A stretch of 64,000 bases of DNA, taken from NCBI GenBank assembly GCA_963767245.1, contig CAVYDG010000024.1, positions 124,001-188,000 on the forward strand, in the 5' to 3' direction. The position numbers and the translations under genes were made by a program. Positions 43,482 to 52,912 of the stretch are shown in pieces (within the stretch, counting starts at the first letter, position 1; each line of letters starts with the position of its first letter). This DNA comes from Roseiarcus sp963767245 (GTDB lineage Bacteria > Pseudomonadota > Alphaproteobacteria > Rhizobiales > Beijerinckiaceae). The notes beneath the pieces were generated by a model that saw only the letters and a list, made by a program, of their open reading frames with translations, did not search any database and was not told the origin of the DNA.

Positions 43482-43892
43482 ATGCTCCAGCGCGTTGCCG
43501 CCGTCACCGTTCTGGTCCCTAGCTACGACGAGGGCCTCGCCTTCTTCCGCGACGCCCTCGGTTTCGCAGTTCTCGAAGACACGCCACTCAGTTCCGACAA
43601 ACGCTGGATCGTAGTCGCCGGATCGCAATCCGCAGCGGCGGCGCTCGTGCTTGCAGTTCCCAGTGACGAGCGCCAGAGGGCTCGCCTCGGCGACCAGACC
43701 GGGGGGCGGGTCGGCTTTTTCCTTCACACCGCGGACTTTTGGGGCGATTACAAAACCATGCGCGCTCGCGGGGTCAGATTCCTTGAAACGCCGCGCCGCG
43801 AGCCGTATGGGCTGGTCGCAGTGTTCCTCGATCCCTGGGGCGGCAAATGGGACCTGCTGCAGCCAGCTGGCAGACCCGGTGAAATCCGATGA
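43482..43892 (+). CDS. VOC/glyoxalase superfamily protein
   Basis: 136 residues from ATG 43482 (MLQRVAAVTVLVPSYDEGLAFFRDALGF). Two beta-alpha-beta-beta-beta modules: the first with FFRDALGFAVLED, the second FFLHTADFWGDYKTMRARGVRF...YGLVAVFLDPWGGKWDLLQP. Metal-ligand residues are partly conserved (Glu in DPWGGKWDL is Asp-like). Reaction unknown. The stop overlaps the ATG of the next gene. Confidence 0.8.
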   Translation: MLQRVAAVTVLVPSYDEGLAFFRDALGFAVLEDTPLSSDKRWIVVAGSQSAAAALVLAVPSDERQRARLGDQTGGRVGFFLHTADFWGDYKTMRARGVRFLETPRREPYGLVAVFLDPWGGKWDLLQPAGRPGEIR

Positions 43893-44998
43893 GGGTGGAG
43901 CGCCAGGTTCTGTTCTGGGCCGCCGCAATTGCGGCAGTCTTGTACGTCGTGTATTTGCTCGGGTCGACAATAACGCCTTTCGCGGCCGGCATCGTGCTCG
44001 GCTACCTTCTCGACCCCGTCGTAATCAAGCTTCAGAGGTTCGGATTCAACCGTCTGGGCGCGTCGCTCTTCATTCTGATCGCTTTCGCCCTGGGCATGGT
44101 GATTGTCCTCATTCTCGTCGCTCCGGTTTTGAGCAATCAATTCATAGATTTTTCCCAACGCCTGCCGGACTACGCGGTGCGTCTCCAGGCCCACGCCGTG
44201 GAGGAGGGCAACGCCCTCATTGCGAAATACGGCGGCGGCTGGCTGCGCGCCTTGGGCCTCAGCCAACAGCTGTCGAGCGCGCAAATTCAGAGCTCGATTA
44301 GCAATTTTGTCACCCAGGGCGCACAGTGGCTTCTCAATGCCATCAGATCGCTCGTCTCCGGCGGCGCGGCGGTATTCAGTTTCTTGTCGTTGCTGATCAT
44401 CACGCCTGTCGTCGCCTTCTATATTCTGATCGACTGGCATCGCATGATCTCGGAAATCGACAGCTGGCTCCCGCTCGACTACCGAGACAGTCTGCGAAAA
44501 ATCGCTGCGGAGATAAATCACGCTTTCGCGGGTTTCATCAGGGGCCAGTCGATCGTCTGCCTGTTCCTGGGGATCTGGTACGGCGTCGGATTGACGCTAA
44601 TCGGCCTGGATTTTGGATTCCTGATCGGCGTGTTGGGCGGCCTTCTGAGTTTCGTGCCCTACGTGGGATCGCTGACCGCGCTCGTCCTCTCGCTCGGAGT
44701 CGCGCTTGTTCAGGGCTGGCCAAGTCTGAAGCTCTTCTTCATGGCGCTCGCCGTTGTCGGGGTCGGTCAATTTCTCGAGGGAAACGTGCTGTCGCCGAAG
44801 CTTGTCGGATCATCGGTCGGACTTCACCCGGTCTGGCTGATGTTCGCGCTGTTGGCCTTTGGCCAATTGTTCGGATTTCTCGGGCTCCTGATCGCCGTTC
44901 CAATGGCTGCTGCAATCGGCGTCGTGGCCCGCCATCTGATCGCGGTCTACCTGAGGAGTCCACTTTATCGAGGCCGCTCGGCGTCGGACAGCCGATGA
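43889..44998 (+). CDS. AI-2E/PerM family transporter
   Basis: The 369-residue product has about eight membrane helices and the family blocks AAGIVLGYLLDPVVIKLQRFGFNR, TPVVAFYILIDWHRM and GVGLTLIGLDFGFLIGVLGGLLSFVPYVGSLTALVL, plus a C-terminal LVGSSVGLHPVWLMFALLAFGQLFGFLGLLIAVP. The family exports small molecules (AI-2, Na+/H+); the substrate here is unset. It overlaps hdaA, a common alphaproteobacterial arrangement. Confidence 0.9.
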   Translation: MRVERQVLFWAAAIAAVLYVVYLLGSTITPFAAGIVLGYLLDPVVIKLQRFGFNRLGASLFILIAFALGMVIVLILVAPVLSNQFIDFSQRLPDYAVRLQAHAVEEGNALIAKYGGGWLRALGLSQQLSSAQIQSSISNFVTQGAQWLLNAIRSLVSGGAAVFSFLSLLIITPVVAFYILIDWHRMISEIDSWLPLDYRDSLRKIAAEINHAFAGFIRGQSIVCLFLGIWYGVGLTLIGLDFGFLIGVLGGLLSFVPYVGSLTALVLSLGVALVQGWPSLKLFFMALAVVGVGQFLEGNVLSPKLVGSSVGLHPVWLMFALLAFGQLFGFLGLLIAVPMAAAIGVVARHLIAVYLRSPLYRGRSASDSR

Positions 44999-45687
44999 TT
45001 TCTCCCCCTCGCCAGCTGACTTTTCGCTGGCAGCATTCGCCGAGCTTCGCGCGCGAAGATTTTCTCCCCGCGCCGTCGAACCGCGAAGCTTTGGGCGCGA
45101 TTGAGCTTTGGCCAAGCTGGGCGGGTCGAATGTTGACCCTTGTCGGGCCGGAAGGCGCCGGAAAGAGCCATCTTGGAGCGATCTGGGCCGGAGCCTCCGG
45201 CGCGATCACGCTGCTTGGGGAGGCTCTGAACAATGAGAGCGTCGAGGCCTGCGGTCGCGCGCATGCGGTGTTGATCGAGGACGCAGACCGCGCCGCGCGA
45301 TCGGAGGCGTTGTTTTTTCACCTCATGAATATGGCGCTCCAAAACGACGTGTGGCTGCTGCTGACCTGTCGCGCCGCGCCGGACGCGTGGGGACTGCACA
45401 CTCCCGACCTGTTGTCACGACTTCGATTGGCCCCCATAGTGCGGCTTGCCGCCCCGGATACCGAATTGACCGAAGCGGTTCTCTTCAAGTTGTTCAGCGA
45501 TCGCCAGCTTCAGGTCGAGCCCCATGTGATCGGCTACATTGCGCTGAGAATCGAACGTTCGCTTGGCGCCGCGCGGGAGATTGTCGCCACGCTCGACAAT
45601 GAAGCCTTGACGCAAGGTCGCCGGGTAACCCGCGCCATGGCCAGCGACGCGTTGCGCGAGATGGCCGCGAAGAGCGAAGCGCCATAG
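44995..45687 (+). CDS. hdaA: DnaA-inactivator homologue HdaA
   Basis: About 230 residues from ATG 44995 (MISPPRQLTFRWQHSPSFAREDFL), overlapping the AI-2E stop (ATGA). Short AAA+ DnaA-like protein without the DNA-binding domain IV: Walker A GPEGAGKSHL near residue 46, AHAVLIEDADRAARSEALFFHLMN, and sensor-like TCRAAPDAWGLHTPDLLSRLRLAP. With the beta clamp it promotes DnaA-ATP hydrolysis to limit replication initiation. The position matches the usual hdaA neighbourhood. Confidence 0.88.
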   Translation: MISPPRQLTFRWQHSPSFAREDFLPAPSNREALGAIELWPSWAGRMLTLVGPEGAGKSHLGAIWAGASGAITLLGEALNNESVEACGRAHAVLIEDADRAARSEALFFHLMNMALQNDVWLLLTCRAAPDAWGLHTPDLLSRLRLAPIVRLAAPDTELTEAVLFKLFSDRQLQVEPHVIGYIALRIERSLGAAREIVATLDNEALTQGRRVTRAMASDALREMAAKSEAP

Positions 45688-45791
45688 CCGGGCCACAAAT
45701 TCATGGTTTAGTTTTTGCTAATTCGCGCTGTCCGCGCGGGAGATGCGTGGACGTGGGCGGCGAAATTCAAGCGAGAATCGCGGAGGAGACC

Positions 45792-46055
45792 ATGCGGAAG
45801 TCCCTCATTCTCTTTCTCATAGGAATCGGAGGCGGCGCGAGCTACGCGGCGGGAGTGACCGAGGTGGCGACCGGCCCTGGTATGGACGACCCGTCCACCT
45901 GGCGTTGGCAGGTGGCTTCCATTCTCGCCGAGCAGGGCGATACGACCGCTCGGCGGGTCGAGACTGTCGGCGTACTCGACGCCGACGCATTCAACCAACG
46001 CTACGAGCGCTATACGCCATTGGGCCTGCCGCAAGCGCGGGGTAGTTCGCCCTAG
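45792..46055 (+). CDS. Small exported protein, unknown function
   Basis: 87 residues from ATG 45792 (MRKSLILFLIGIGGGASYAAG), preferred because the signal peptide begins here; an upstream in-frame ATG at 45747 gives an unlikely N-terminus. Mature part: DDPSTWRWQVASILAEQGDTTARRVETVGVLDADAFNQRY. No family recognised. Follows hdaA by about 105 bases. Confidence 0.55.
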   Translation: MRKSLILFLIGIGGGASYAAGVTEVATGPGMDDPSTWRWQVASILAEQGDTTARRVETVGVLDADAFNQRYERYTPLGLPQARGSSP

Positions 46056-46138
46056 ACGCGCATCGTCGCACGAGGTTCGTTTCGGCAGCGTTTGACCAAT
46101 GGGTCGGTCACCTCGATTTACCTCGCGTTCGCCAGTCT

Positions 46139-46690
46139 TCAGCGAGGCGCATCGAGAGCCCCGATGTTTTCCGCGCGCGCCCATATGAGGTCGAAGTTGG
46201 TTTCGAAAGCATCGACGACCGCTTGATCGGTAATCAGGATAAGATCGTTGTCCTGGCTGGAGAGCCCGGAGCGGGAGAAGTTGCCTGAACCCGTCCTCAA
46301 CACCTCCGCGTCGACCGCGTACGCTTTCAAGTGCATCAAGACACCCTCGCCCTTGACCCGTGCGAGGACATTGGGATGGGCGAGCAGTGCTTCGACCAGC
46401 CCCCCTCGCATAGGTCCGTGCGCAGCGAATTGAGACTTGTCGAGATAGAGGCGGATGACCACGTCGCGTTCTGCGGCGTCGGTCAACGCCTCGATGATTT
46501 GCGGGTCGGAGAGGACATAGGCCGCCATGTCGATCGACAGTTCGGCTCGACCGATCTCCTGAACGTCGACCTGCTCGAGATTTTCTCGCGGAGCATAGTG
46601 GATCTCGAGCCGGGTTTCGTTCTGGGCCCACGTTGTGATCGGCAAGATCAATCCCGCGATGCAAACTGTTAGTGTGAAGCGGGTCGACAT
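46139..46690 (-). CDS. Phospholipase D-like protein (Nuc-type, exported)
   Basis: 183 residues from ATG 46690 (MSTRFTLTVCIAGLILPITTWAQ, a signal peptide). One HKD motif, HLKAYAVD near residue 122, followed by GSGNFSRSGLSSQDNDLI (GSxN block). Single-HKD members such as Nuc act as dimers and cut phosphodiester bonds in nucleic acids or lipids. A long open frame continues upstream on this strand but is the shadow of the molybdopterin gene; the signal peptide fixes the start. Confidence 0.8.
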   Translation of the reverse strand: MSTRFTLTVCIAGLILPITTWAQNETRLEIHYAPRENLEQVDVQEIGRAELSIDMAAYVLSDPQIIEALTDAAERDVVIRLYLDKSQFAAHGPMRGGLVEALLAHPNVLARVKGEGVLMHLKAYAVDAEVLRTGSGNFSRSGLSSQDNDLILITDQAVVDAFETNFDLIWARAENIGALDAPR

Positions 46691-46810
46691 TGGCCATCTT
46701 GCGAGCGTTGCTGGATACAACTTATAGTTGTTATGAGTTGCAAAGGCAAGAGAGGCCGCGATATTGCCATTCGCGGGCGCTTTGTCGGATGATGCGTCCT
46801 TGGAGAGCCG

Positions 46811-48898
46811 ATGAACGCGGTTGCCGAAGTCACTACACGTCACTCTGTCTGTCCGCACGACTGCCCTTCGGTATGCGCTCTCGACGTCGAGGTTATCGGC
46901 GGAAAGCGCATCGGCCGCATCCATGGCGCGCGCGATCAGACCTATACGTCCGGGGTCGTCTGCGCCAAAGTCGCTCGCTATTGGGAGCGCATCCATCATC
47001 CGGATCGGCTCACGCAGCCGTTTCGCCGCGTCGGTCCGAAGGGAAGCGGGCAATTCGCGCCGATCGGTTGGGACGAGGCGCTCGACCGCGTCGCGGAGAA
47101 TTTCCTGGCGGTCGAGCGCGAGCTTGGGCCCGAAGGCGTATGGCCGTACTTCTACGCCGGTACGATGGGTCTCGTGATGCGCGACGGAATCGAGCGCCTC
47201 ACGCACACGAAGCGCTATTCCCGCTTCCATGGAACGATCTGCGTGGGCATCGCCTGGCCCGGATATGTCGCCGGAACCGGCCGGCTGGTCGGCGTCGATC
47301 CGCGGGAAATGGCGAAGTCGGATTGCGTCGTCATCTGGGGCACCAACGCAGTCGCCACCCAAGTCAACGTGATGACCCACGCCATACGCGCGCGCAAGGA
47401 ACGCGGCGCGAAGATTGTCGCGATCGACATCTATGAAACGGAAACTATGCGCCAGGCCGATCTCGCATTGCGCCTCAGGCCCGGAACTGACGGAGCCTTG
47501 GCTTGCGCTGTCATGCACGTCCTTTTTCGCGACCGCCTCGCCGACTGGGACTATCTTGAACGATACACCGACGCGCCCCGTGAACTCGAGGCGCACGTGC
47601 AGAGTCGCGAGCCGGCGTGGGCGGCCGCGATCACCGGCCTCGGCGCCGACCAAATCGAGGAATTCGCGGCGCTGATCGGGCGCTCGAAACGAACCTTCTT
47701 CCGCCTCGGCTACGGCTTCTCGCGCCAGCGCAACGGCGCGACGAATATGCACGCGGCCCTGTGTATTCCAGCCGTTACTGGCGCCTGGGCCCACGAGGGA
47801 GGCGGCGCCTTCCACAGCAATAGTGGCGTGTACAAGCTGCAAAAGACGATGATCGAGGGGCTCGACGTCCGCGACACGAGCGTTCGTCGTCTCGACCAGT
47901 CGCGGGTGGGCTCGATCCTCACCGGCGACGCCGAGGCGCTGAAAGGCGGGCCGCCCGTGCGCGCCATGCTCATTCAGAACACGAACCCGCTCTCCGTCGC
48001 GCCGCATCAGGAGAAAGTGCGCCGCGGTTTTTCGCGTGATGATCTGTTCACCTGCGTCCACGAGCAGTTCATGACCGACACGGCGCGCTACGCCGACATC
48101 GTCCTGCCCGCCACGATGTTTCTGGAGCACGACGACATCTACACGGCCGGGGGCCATCAGCACCTGCAATTCGCGCCCAAGGTCATCGATCCGCCCGAGG
48201 GCTGCCGCTCAAATCACGACGTGATCACCGCGCTCGCAGGACGCGTCGGCGCCGAACATCCGGCGTTTTCGATGTCGCCGCGCGAGATCATTGATTGGAC
48301 CTTGCGCGAATCCGGTTACGGCGATCTCGCGACGCTCGAAACCGATCGTTGGCTCGACCTCCAGCCGCCTTTCGAAGAATCGCACTTCCTCCATGGCTTT
48401 GGCTTTGCGGACGGAAAGTTTCGGTTCAAGGCAGACTGGACGGACACGCCGGTAGCCAATGACGGGATGCGCGGGCGCTGGCGCGAGATGCCGAGTTTGC
48501 CGGACCACTGGCCGATAAACGAGGATACCGACAAGGAGCGCCCATTCAAGCTCGCGACCTCGCCGGCGCGAAATTTCTTGAATTCGAGCTTCACCGAGAC
48601 TCCAACCTCGCGTTCGCGCGAACAGCGACCCGAGGTCCTGATGAACCCGTCGGATGCGTCCCGCCTGGGGCTCGCGCAAGGCGACGTCGTGCAACTCGGC
48701 AACGAGCGCGGCCGAACCCGACTGCATGTGAGGATATTTGGAGGCGTGAACGAGGGAATCCTTGTCAGCGAAGGCGTTTGGCCCGCTTCGACATTTCTCG
48801 ACGGGTGGGGAATCAACACGCTTGTCGGCGATGACAGCGTCGCTCCGCATGGCGGCGTGGCGTTTCACGACGTCAGCGTATGGGCGCGCCGAGCGTGA
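46811..48898 (+). CDS. Molybdopterin-dependent oxidoreductase (BisC/FdhA superfamily)
   Basis: The 695-residue product has an N-terminal 4Fe-4S motif (CPHDCPSVCALDVEV...GVVCAKVARY), then molybdopterin-binding blocks WDEALDRVAENFL, CVVIWGTNAVATQVN, KIVAIDIYETETMRQADLALRLRPGTDGALA and LIQNTNPLSVAPHQEKV, and a C-terminal molybdopterin dinucleotide-binding domain (EVLMNPSDASRLGLAQGDVVQLGNERG). No Tat signal, so probably cytoplasmic. Substrate unknown; not linked to other subunit genes. The gene starts 120 bases from the divergent phospholipase gene. Confidence 0.9.
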   Translation: MNAVAEVTTRHSVCPHDCPSVCALDVEVIGGKRIGRIHGARDQTYTSGVVCAKVARYWERIHHPDRLTQPFRRVGPKGSGQFAPIGWDEALDRVAENFLAVERELGPEGVWPYFYAGTMGLVMRDGIERLTHTKRYSRFHGTICVGIAWPGYVAGTGRLVGVDPREMAKSDCVVIWGTNAVATQVNVMTHAIRARKERGAKIVAIDIYETETMRQADLALRLRPGTDGALACAVMHVLFRDRLADWDYLERYTDAPRELEAHVQSREPAWAAAITGLGADQIEEFAALIGRSKRTFFRLGYGFSRQRNGATNMHAALCIPAVTGAWAHEGGGAFHSNSGVYKLQKTMIEGLDVRDTSVRRLDQSRVGSILTGDAEALKGGPPVRAMLIQNTNPLSVAPHQEKVRRGFSRDDLFTCVHEQFMTDTARYADIVLPATMFLEHDDIYTAGGHQHLQFAPKVIDPPEGCRSNHDVITALAGRVGAEHPAFSMSPREIIDWTLRESGYGDLATLETDRWLDLQPPFEESHFLHGFGFADGKFRFKADWTDTPVANDGMRGRWREMPSLPDHWPINEDTDKERPFKLATSPARNFLNSSFTETPTSRSREQRPEVLMNPSDASRLGLAQGDVVQLGNERGRTRLHVRIFGGVNEGILVSEGVWPASTFLDGWGINTLVGDDSVAPHGGVAFHDVSVWARRA

Positions 48899-48997
48899 AC
48901 CGCAGCGCCCTATCGCACTTTCTTTGCCAGGGTTGGCGCGATATGCGAAATCCCAATTGTTGACGAGCACATCCCTTCCCCGCGCGAGCGAAACGAA

Positions 48998-49498
48998 ATG
49001 AAAAAGCCGTCCGGCACGCAATCCGACGGGTCTGCGCAAAGCCTTGTCGACATCGCTGCGATCGAGCGGCTCGCAAAGATCGTGGCGCAATACGATCTTA
49101 ACGAGGTTGAAATCAGCCTCGGAGAGCTGCGAGTTCGCATGGCTCGTCAGCGATCGCCCTCGGCTCAGGCGATCACGGCGGAGCCTGAAGCGGCGCGGAT
49201 GATCGTCAATCCTGACCAGGGGTCGGTCGTTCTCCCGATCGCGCAGCCGCCGACCCTGGATCTCGCGGGCGCGGTGAAATCGCCGATGGTCGGCACAGCC
49301 TATCTGCGGGCGAGTCCGGAAGCCAAACCGTTCGTGGAGCTTGGATCGGTGGTGAAGATCGGAGACAAGCTTCTGCTGGTCGAAGCCATGAAGACCTTCA
49401 ATGACATTGTCGCCTCCCGGGCGGGCAAGGTTGTCAGCATCCTGGTCGCCGACGGCGCGCCGGTCGAGTACGACCAGCCGTTGATGATCATCGAATGA
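48998..49498 (+). CDS. accB: Acetyl-CoA carboxylase biotin carboxyl carrier protein
   Basis: 166 residues; carries biotin for malonyl-CoA synthesis. N-terminal IERLAKIVAQYDLNEVEISLGELRVRMAR, a Pro/Ala linker, and the biotinyl domain with SPMVGTAYLRASPEA and EAMKTFNDI, where Lys in EAMK is biotinylated (usual EAMKxMN has Phe for Met here). accC follows by 54 bases. The commonly upstream aroQ is not present. Confidence 0.95.
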   Translation: MKKPSGTQSDGSAQSLVDIAAIERLAKIVAQYDLNEVEISLGELRVRMARQRSPSAQAITAEPEAARMIVNPDQGSVVLPIAQPPTLDLAGAVKSPMVGTAYLRASPEAKPFVELGSVVKIGDKLLLVEAMKTFNDIVASRAGKVVSILVADGAPVEYDQPLMIIE

Positions 49499-49552
49499 CC
49501 GCCAATCGGGGGTGCGTGGCGGTCGTTGCCGGTGATCGGGGAAATTGCCTCG

Positions 49553-50923
49553 ATGTTCGATAAAATCTTGATCGCCAACCGGGGCGAAATAGCGCTGCGC
49601 GTGATGCGCGCCGCCAAGGAGCTCGGCATCGCCACCGTCGCGGTCTATTCGACGGCCGATCGAGATGCGATGCACGTCAAGCTCGCCGATGAGAGCGTTT
49701 GCATCGGGCCGCCGCCCGCACGCGATAGCTACCTCAACATCCCCGCCATCGTCGCGGCGTGCGAGATCACCGGCGCAGACGCCGTTCACCCAGGCTATGG
49801 GTTCCTGGCCGAAAACGCGCGTTTCGCGGATATTCTCGAGGAGCACGAAATCGCTTTCATCGGTCCAAGGGCCGAACACATTCGGATCATGGGGGACAAG
49901 ATCGAGGCCAAGCGCACCGCTGCGCGTCTCGGTATCCCGTGCGTTCCGGGATCCGAAGGCAGCGTACGGAACGAAGCAGAAGCGCGGCGGATCGCCGCGG
50001 AGATCGGCTACCCGGTCATCGTCAAGGCCGGGGCCGGCGGGGGCGGTCGCGGGATGAAAGTCGCGCGCGAGCCGGATGAACTTGCCGACGCAATCGCCTC
50101 CGCCAAGATTGAGGCCAAGACCGCCTTCGGCGACGACGCAGTCTATCTCGAAAAATATCTCGCCAAGCCGCGCCACATCGAAGTCCAGGTGCTCGGCGAC
50201 ACCCAGGGACATGCCATTCACCTCGGAGAGCGCGACTGCTCCCTGCAGCGCCGCCACCAGAAAGTGTGGGAGGAAGGTCCCTCCCCTGCCTTGAACGCCG
50301 AACAGCGCGACAGCCTCGGCGGAATCGTCGCCAAGGCGATGGCCGCATTGGGCTACGTTGGCGCCGGCACGGTCGAGTTCCTCTACGAGGACGGAAAGTT
50401 CTTCTTCATCGAGATGAACACCCGCGTGCAGGTCGAGCACCCAGTCACGGAGATGATCACCGGGATCGACATTATCAACGAGCAGATCAAGATCGCGGCC
50501 GGCTCCCCGCTTTCCCTCGCGCAGGACGATGTTCGATTCCTTGGCGCCGCAATCGAATGCCGGATCAACGCTGAGCATCCCCGCACGTTCGTTCCCTCAC
50601 CAGGTCGAATTACGTATTTTCATCCCCCCGGCGGTCTCGGCATTCGCGTCGATTCGGCGGCCTATCAGGGTTATGTGATTTCCCCCTATTATGATTCGCT
50701 GGTCGGCAAGCTCATCGTGCATGGACGAACGCGAACCGAAGCCCTGATGCGGCTACGTCGCGCCCTCGACGAATTCATCGTCGACGGGATCGAGACGACG
50801 CTGCCTCTTTTCCGCTCCCTGGTCCGAAACTCCGACGTTCAGAACGGCCAATATGACATCCACTGGCTCGAGGGTTTCCTTAAGGCCGAAGCCGAGGGCG
50901 AGGCGCCCAAACCCGTCGCGTGA
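49553..50923 (+). CDS. accC: Acetyl-CoA carboxylase biotin carboxylase
   Basis: 456 residues from ATG 49553 (MFDKILIANRGEIALRVMRAA), preferred over an in-frame start at 49526. ATP-grasp biotin carboxylase with GAGGGGRGMKVA, ERDCSLQRRHQKVWEEGPSPAL, FFFIEMNTRVQVEHPVTEMITGID. Carboxylates the biotin of AccB with bicarbonate and ATP. A likely terminator follows at 50959-50978. Confidence 0.97.
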   Translation: MFDKILIANRGEIALRVMRAAKELGIATVAVYSTADRDAMHVKLADESVCIGPPPARDSYLNIPAIVAACEITGADAVHPGYGFLAENARFADILEEHEIAFIGPRAEHIRIMGDKIEAKRTAARLGIPCVPGSEGSVRNEAEARRIAAEIGYPVIVKAGAGGGGRGMKVAREPDELADAIASAKIEAKTAFGDDAVYLEKYLAKPRHIEVQVLGDTQGHAIHLGERDCSLQRRHQKVWEEGPSPALNAEQRDSLGGIVAKAMAALGYVGAGTVEFLYEDGKFFFIEMNTRVQVEHPVTEMITGIDIINEQIKIAAGSPLSLAQDDVRFLGAAIECRINAEHPRTFVPSPGRITYFHPPGGLGIRVDSAAYQGYVISPYYDSLVGKLIVHGRTRTEALMRLRRALDEFIVDGIETTLPLFRSLVRNSDVQNGQYDIHWLEGFLKAEAEGEAPKPVA

Positions 50924-50958
50924 CGTTCGCGCTCCGCGGCCAAATAGCTCCAAGCGAA

Positions 50959-50978
50959 ACCAAGCAAAACTGCTTGGT
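50959..50978 (+). terminator. Likely intrinsic terminator after accBC
   Basis: ACCAAGCA-AAAC-TGCTTGGT: a perfect 8-bp stem with a 4-base loop, 36 bases after the accC stop, followed by CTTATTC. The T-run is weak but the stem is clean, and the following 200 bases hold no gene on this strand. Confidence 0.6.
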
Positions 50979-51185
50979 CTTATTCGTCCGAATCGAGGCT
51001 TTTCAGCCGTCACCGGCGAAACCAGAAAAAAAATCCCGACCCCTTTTCTTTCATTTGCGAGCGGCGTCCCGCCAAGCCGGGTTCGAGCCGAGCCATGGGT
51101 AAGGTTTTAGCACGGATTGCCGCTCCGGTCCCCGTCCGACGATAGCGCCGCGCGGCGCTCGCCGGGCCGGCAGGATCCGGCCGTC

Positions 51186-52040
51186 TCAGCCCAAGCGCTG
51201 CAACGCGGCGCGGGCTTCACTGTTGTTCGGGTTGACTTGCACGGCGCGCTGGTAGGACTCGACCGCCTTGGCGTGATTGTTGGTTTTTTCGTAGCAGAGC
51301 CCGAGGCCCGCCCAGGCTTCCGAATTGTTGGCGTTGACATTGAGGGCGGCGTTGAAATCCTCGATCGCCGCATCGTATTTGCCGGTGGCCATCAAGCTTT
51401 GGCCGCGCGCCTGGTATGGCGCGCCTGCGAACGGGTCGCGGTCGATCGCATTGTTGAAGTCGGTGATCGCCTGAACGTTGTCCCCCTGGCGCTGATAGAT
51501 CAGCCCGCGCGCGTGGTAGGCCTGCGCGCCCTCGGGATTGAGCTGGATCGCCTTGTTAAGGTCGGCGAGCGCGGCGGTGAAATCGTTCTCCGACCGGAGA
51601 AGGTTGCCCCGTCCGAGATAGGCGGCTGCGTCATTGGGATTGACGACGATCGCCTGGTTGAAATCCTGCAGCGCGAGATCGTCTTTGTGGATCTGGCGAT
51701 AGGCCAGCGCCCGGTTGGTGTAGGCGCCCGAAAAATTCGGGTCTAGCTCGATAGTGTGGCTGAAATCCTCGATCGCATTGGAATAGCGGCCGAGCTTGGC
51801 GTAGACGACGCCGCGGGTGTTGTAAGCGGCGGGGTCGCGCGGATTGCGCTCGATGACTTCGGTCAGGGACGCGATGTTCCCGGCATTGGAGGTCTGAGCC
51901 GCGGAATTGGCGTCGACCTCCGCCACATGGGTCGAGGGATTGAAGCCGCCGATCGTTTCGCTGCATCCGGCGAGCATCAGCGCGGTCGCGGCCAATCCCG
52001 CCGGCATCCAACCGCGATTGAGCGCCGATCTTCCGATCAT
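51186..52040 (-). CDS. TPR-repeat lipoprotein (NlpI/BamD-like architecture)
   Basis: 284 residues from ATG 52040 (MIGRSALNRGWMPAGLAATALMLAGC). Lipobox LMLAGC gives acylated Cys near residue 26. Then about six TPR repeats (RDPAAYNTRGVVYAKLGRYSNAIEDFSHTIELDPN, ... NNSEAWAGLGLCYEKTNNHAKAVESYQRAVQVNPN). Membrane-anchored scaffold; partners unknown. Convergent with accC. Confidence 0.88.
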   Translation of the reverse strand: MIGRSALNRGWMPAGLAATALMLAGCSETIGGFNPSTHVAEVDANSAAQTSNAGNIASLTEVIERNPRDPAAYNTRGVVYAKLGRYSNAIEDFSHTIELDPNFSGAYTNRALAYRQIHKDDLALQDFNQAIVVNPNDAAAYLGRGNLLRSENDFTAALADLNKAIQLNPEGAQAYHARGLIYQRQGDNVQAITDFNNAIDRDPFAGAPYQARGQSLMATGKYDAAIEDFNAALNVNANNSEAWAGLGLCYEKTNNHAKAVESYQRAVQVNPNNSEARAALQRLG

Positions 52041-52089
52041 CGCAAGCAAGCGTCTCGATCAATGACTGGCGACGCCATTTCCAAATCCC

Positions 52090-52389
52090 TCAGGCGCGCT
52101 TCCCCCGAAGCACCGCCGCCGTCATGCTCCGGCCCGAATCAGCCGGCGGACCGGGCGCCCCAGGGACGGGCTTCGGCTTCATAGGAAGCAGGCCCTCGCG
52201 CTGCAACTTCTTGCGCGCAAGCTTGCGCGCACGCCGGACCGCTTCGGCCTTCTCGCGGGCCCTCTTTTCGGACGGCTTCTCGTAGTGTCCGCGGAGCTTC
52301 ATTTCGCGGAAAATTCCCTCTCGCTGCATTTTCTTCTTGAGGGCTTTGAGGGCCTGATCGACGTTGTTGTCGCGAACGAGTACCTGCAC
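52090..52389 (-). CDS. rpsU: 30S ribosomal protein bS21 with long C-terminal extension
   Basis: 99 residues; the first 65 are canonical bS21 (MQVLVRDNNVDQALKALKKKMQREGIFREMKLRGHYEKPSEKRAREKAEAVRRARKLARKKLQREG). The remainder is a Pro/Gly/Lys-rich tail (KPKPVPGAPGPPADSG...), a known alphaproteobacterial feature. Binds the 16S 3' end in the small subunit. Confidence 0.96.
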   Translation of the reverse strand: MQVLVRDNNVDQALKALKKKMQREGIFREMKLRGHYEKPSEKRAREKAEAVRRARKLARKKLQREGLLPMKPKPVPGAPGPPADSGRSMTAAVLRGKRA

Positions 52390-52614
52390 GGGCTATCCTG
52401 TTTGCTGAGGCAGAGCCTCAAAAGAAGTGAAGATTGGCGCGAACCGCAATCACACCCGCTTCCTGGAAGCGAATGTCGCGGAATTGCGCGGCCTTTACCA
52501 GAGAGGCCATTTTTTGTCCAGTAGCAGCGCCGCCTGGCGCGACCGCGGCCAACGATCTGGTTTCCTTGCGGCGGCGATCGTGGCATAGAACAATGCAATC
52601 GGGATCTTTGAGCG

Positions 52615-52848
52615 ATGAACAGGTTTGAGCGGCGTCCGATCGACGCAGGCGAAGCGAAAATTGAATTTGTCGACGGCGAATATCGCATCCTCCGCCCGGG
52701 GGCCTTTGTGCGCTGCGCCGTCACCGGCGAGCCGATCCCCGTCGAGGATCTGCGTTATTGGAGCGTCGATCGGCAGGAGGCTTATTCCAGCCCGGCCGCC
52801 TCGATGACGCGGGAGCGCGAGCTGGGTTATGGCGCGTCGGGTGAATGA
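52615..52848 (+). CDS. DUF2093 domain protein
   Basis: 77 residues starting MNRFERRPIDAGEAKIEFVDGEYRILRPGAFVRCAVTGEPIPVEDLRYWSVDRQEAY, the conserved DUF2093 sequence. A single Cys in RCAVTG. Found throughout alphaproteobacteria; role unknown. Divergent from rpsU by about 225 bases, which should contain both promoters. Confidence 0.9.
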   Translation: MNRFERRPIDAGEAKIEFVDGEYRILRPGAFVRCAVTGEPIPVEDLRYWSVDRQEAYSSPAASMTRERELGYGASGE

Positions 52849-52912
52849 CTGCGTAGCTCGGGAATAGGCCGACGCGCGGTCGATTGTCGATCGCCCCGCC
52901 TTTGGCCGCCGG

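Noticed and set aside
46691..48169. N-terminal 490 codons of the minus frame leading into the phospholipase D gene
   Set aside because: Opposes the molybdopterin gene; the phospholipase has a clear signal peptide starting at 46690.
48209..50578. Long open frame of 789 codons on the minus strand
   Set aside because: It runs opposite the molybdopterin oxidoreductase, accB and accC, has no recognisable domain, and is a GC-rich shadow frame.
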